A program made the translations under genes and the position numbers. From the NCBI GenBank assembly GCA_947473535.1, contig CANJFK010000027.1, positions 1 to 8,225 of the forward strand: a stretch of DNA of 8,225 nt. The letters run 5' to 3'. The stretch is from Legionellaceae bacterium (GTDB taxonomy: Bacteria; Pseudomonadota; Gammaproteobacteria; Legionellales; Legionellaceae). The notes under the pieces were generated by a model. The model was not told the DNA's origin. It saw nothing but the letters and a program-made list of their open reading frames with translations, and searched no databases. The number at the start of each line of letters is the position of its first letter. Positions within the stretch are counted from its first letter, which is position 1. This document shows positions 6,179 to 8,225 of this stretch, one piece after another.

Positions 6179-7945
6179 ATGATGTGTCTAATGACGATTT
6201 CAAGGCTGGTTTGTAGCGGCGGGGGTGCAAAGGGCGTTATTTATGCAGGTGCTTATGAGGCATTGGAAAGCACCGGCGCTATCAAAGATCTGCGCGAAGT
6301 TGCTGGTGCGTCGGCTGGCGCTATCAGTGCCGCATTGATTGCGGTGGGCATGCCAGCAGACAAATTTCGTGAGGCGTTGATTAACACGGATCTTGAGTCA
6401 TTAAAGGGCAAGCGTGTCAAAGGCGCGTATGTTACAAAAGATGGTGTGCCACTGTTAGATACAATCAAACAGCAGCTCACCACAACCCTAGCGGATTTTT
6501 TTGATGAGAAGGACGCGAGCGGGGAACAGCTGAGTAACGAGTTAAATGTCATCAAAGCGAAGGTCAGAGCAGATCCTCCAGGGGCAATTACGTTCGGGGA
6601 TTTAAATAAACTACATGCGTACGATCCCGAGCGATTTAAAAAATTAACCGTTACCGCCGTTAAACACCCAAGCGGTGACTTGCAAGTTTTTAATGGCGAC
6701 GATACGCCTGACGTCGAAATTGCACTAGCTTGCCGTGCTTCAGCCTCCATTCCGATTATTTTTCAACCGGTCGACATCGTCGTGAAGAAGGGCGAGGCGC
6801 CGCAAACATTTATTGACGGTGGCATGTGGGATAATATCCCAGCTGATTATTTTGATAAACATGCCGATGGTACATTTCACAATGATAACAAAGATAAAAC
6901 GCTTATTTTGGCCTTCGGGGAGGGGCTGGTTGATAGTAAAAACCCGGTTCTTCAAGCACTGCAAAGCAGCGATCTCATTCCAGATGCTTTGTTAGACACA
7001 ATACTCGAAGAAGCAATTGAGGACACGTCAGATGAACCACTAACAAGTCGCATAAATACTCGATTAACGTTTTACATGGATAACAGTACCCTTCAATCCT
7101 CTGAAGCTGATTCGATAAGAGCGGCTGTTAATCAATTGGCACAACCACTTAATGAGGATGTGACTGCTCCTGTGCTCCGCGGTCAAATCAAGGAGCAGCT
7201 ACCAAAACCAACAATATATAAGGCCAGTTTTTTCGACATATTTACCCGGGATTACTGCGTCGAATGGTTTGCTAGTTTTAATGCGTTCAAAAACACTGAA
7301 CGTAAAGAAGTGGGCTTTCAAAATATCCGAACAAATTATCGCGAACAAACGATTCAACTGCGTGTTGGCGATCTTGGAACAAGGGATTTTGCTAAAGCAA
7401 AAACAATTGCTCGAGAATTGACTGCCATGGGGTATTTGGACACCATGGAATATCAATTTCAACATGGTCTGGAAAAGCCGTCGTCAGACGTCTTTTATGC
7501 GTCTGTGTTAGATAAGTTCCAACGTGTTGATAAAGCCGTCATATCCGGATCAAATCATAATCCAGAAAGGGATGGGTTATTAATAAAAATTGCCGAATAT
7601 AAGGCTGCGGGTAAATCAGACCGAGACATCGTGTGGGAACTGATCAAGCCCGCCGCTGAAAAAAACCTTGAATCGGTCACCGCCTTTGCGCTTTCGCGTG
7701 CGGTAGAGTGGAACAAGGTTAAAACCCCTGCCCAGCAGCAGCGCTTTGACGAGCAGCTCCTTATCGATACGCATGCTAAAGCGAAGAGCGAAAAATTTAT
7801 GTCGCCACTAACGTCTACAACTCATTTTAAGCCGGAAGATAGCGCTGCATTAATTGGTCGGTTTAAGGCTGGTACTGAACAATTGAGTGAGGATGGTAAG
7901 GCAAAACGAAGTGAAATCGTTGCTGAGTCGTTATTTAAGCCGTAA
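6179..7945 (+). CDS. Patatin-like phospholipase with a long C-terminal region of unknown function
   Basis: The 588-residue product has all patatin elements. These are the oxyanion loop SGGGAKG (13-19), the nucleophile elbow GASAG (43-47, catalytic Ser45) and the DGG motif (213-215, catalytic Asp213) that completes the Ser-Asp dyad. By family knowledge such enzymes remove acyl chains from phospholipids. The patatin domain covers about residues 9-250. The remaining roughly 335 residues match nothing I recognise; they are charged, look mainly helical, and show no signal peptide or membrane segment. An N-terminal patatin plus a long C-terminal region is the plan of Legionella VipD-type effectors, but I see no specific C-terminal match, so that role is inference. 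ATGs at 6179, 6182 and 6191 are all possible; none has a good ribosome-binding site, and MTISRLVCSGGG from 6191 is the most natural family N-terminus. Confidence 0.88.
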   Translation: MMCLMTISRLVCSGGGAKGVIYAGAYEALESTGAIKDLREVAGASAGAISAALIAVGMPADKFREALINTDLESLKGKRVKGAYVTKDGVPLLDTIKQQLTTTLADFFDEKDASGEQLSNELNVIKAKVRADPPGAITFGDLNKLHAYDPERFKKLTVTAVKHPSGDLQVFNGDDTPDVEIALACRASASIPIIFQPVDIVVKKGEAPQTFIDGGMWDNIPADYFDKHADGTFHNDNKDKTLILAFGEGLVDSKNPVLQALQSSDLIPDALLDTILEEAIEDTSDEPLTSRINTRLTFYMDNSTLQSSEADSIRAAVNQLAQPLNEDVTAPVLRGQIKEQLPKPTIYKASFFDIFTRDYCVEWFASFNAFKNTERKEVGFQNIRTNYREQTIQLRVGDLGTRDFAKAKTIARELTAMGYLDTMEYQFQHGLEKPSSDVFYASVLDKFQRVDKAVISGSNHNPERDGLLIKIAEYKAAGKSDRDIVWELIKPAAEKNLESVTAFALSRAVEWNKVKTPAQQQRFDEQLLIDTHAKAKSEKFMSPLTSTTHFKPEDSAALIGRFKAGTEQLSEDGKAKRSEIVAESLFKP

Positions 7946-7952
7946 AAACACT

Positions 7953-7968
7953 ATTATGTGTACATAAT
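7953..7968. promoter_or_regulatory. Operator-like palindrome ATTATGTGTACATAAT
   Basis: Seven-base arms ATTATGT (7953-7959) and ACATAAT (7962-7968) flank a two-base centre. It lies just after the patatin stop and overlaps the -35 position of the promoter candidate whose -10 box is at 7985-7990. Size and position suit a dimeric repressor, but short AT-rich palindromes also occur by chance. Confidence 0.3.
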
Positions 7969-7984
7969 CTGTTCATCATGTTAA

Positions 7985-7990
7985 TATAAT
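7985..7990 (+). promoter_or_regulatory. Consensus -10 box (TATAAT) for the gene starting at 8028
   Basis: A perfect TATAAT sits 37 bases before the downstream ATG. At the expected -35 distance (about 7961-7967) the sequence is TACATAA, a poor match, so the promoter would be weak or activator-dependent. The proposed start point near 7997 gives a leader of about 30 bases. Confidence 0.45.
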
Positions 7991-8027
7991 CTATCTTTTC
8001 GCGTTGTCCATCGAGGTTCATTGTATT

Positions 8028-8225
8028 ATGGCATTCACGCTGATTCTTTTAGGTACCGATACATCCTATACACCAGATAACTATATACCCGATACTCCGA
8101 GTGGTGAAACGCTCAGTTTTATGGCGTCTCGAATTGCATCAACCAATGATCATGCGCATATCACAAGCATTGAAGTGGATGACGAAGAAGAAGCCTTTGT
8201 CATTGATTCGAACCATGACGCGTCC
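8028..8225 (+). CDS. Unrecognised protein, 5' part only (66 codons, open at the window edge)
   Basis: From ATG 8028 the frame is open to the last base. The protein starts MAFTLILLGTDTSYTPDNY, a beta-strand-like hydrophobic opening followed by a polar loop, and later has an acidic stretch DDEEEAF. I do not recognise the family. There is no signal peptide: the hydrophobic run is too short and no basic residues precede it. GAGG at 8013-8016 could serve as ribosome-binding site, 11 bases upstream. A perfect TATAAT upstream and an 82-base gap from the patatin gene suggest its own promoter. Only the N-terminus is visible, so any function is open. Confidence 0.6.
   Translation, partial: MAFTLILLGTDTSYTPDNYIPDTPSGETLSFMASRIASTNDHAHITSIEVDDEEEAFVIDSNHDAS

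Noticed and set aside
6253..6750. 165-codon minus-strand open frame inside the patatin gene
   Set aside because: The plus strand encodes the conserved patatin domain here; the antisense product is low-complexity and serine/alanine-rich, as expected of a shadow frame.
7199..7465. 88-codon minus-strand frame in the patatin C-terminal region
   Set aside because: No start signal and no family resemblance; the opposite frame is continuous for 588 codons.

Overview
The window looks like chromosomal DNA of a gammaproteobacterium, most plausibly a Legionella/Legionellales relative. The divergent pair lpoA / rsmI is the arrangement known from Gammaproteobacteria. The base composition is moderate, slightly AT-rich by eye. 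The accessory genes (an astacin-type secreted protease and a patatin-like phospholipase with a long unknown C-terminal region) resemble protein types found among Legionella effectors. The taxonomic placement is inference from gene content only.

Layout. Positions 1-1575, minus strand: an lpoA-like lipoprotein gene that runs off the left edge, giving 525 visible codons. A 40-bp gap separates it from rsmI (1616-2479, plus), the 16S rRNA C1402 ribose methyltransferase. rsmI ends inside a 54-bp perfect palindrome (2461-2514). Next comes an exported astacin-family zinc metalloprotease (2544-3362), whose stop codon lies inside a second, 183-bp palindromic element (3352-3534). Then a GT-B glycosyltransferase/glycogen-synthase-like gene (3557-4822) abuts a GH57 alpha-glucan hydrolase or branching-enzyme-like gene (4823-6007). 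The GH57 gene is interrupted by one in-frame amber codon at 5384-5386. A third palindromic repeat (6031-6122) fills the next gap. It is followed by a 588-codon patatin-like phospholipase gene (6179-7945) and the first 66 codons of an unrecognised gene (8028-8225, open at the right edge).

How the genes fit together. lpoA and rsmI are core cell-wall and ribosome functions. The glycosyltransferase and GH57 genes look like a translationally coupled alpha-glucan synthesis/modification pair, of which the GH57 partner is now broken or requires readthrough. The astacin and patatin genes are separate units that could act on proteins and lipids outside the bacterium or in a host. Three different palindromic elements sit in three of the intergenic gaps, and two of them supply the stop codon of the upstream gene. 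The 183-bp one has diverged in a way that keeps G-U pairing in a plus-strand transcript. No tRNA, rRNA, CRISPR array or complete transposase gene was seen. No stretch longer than about 200 bases lacks a gene.
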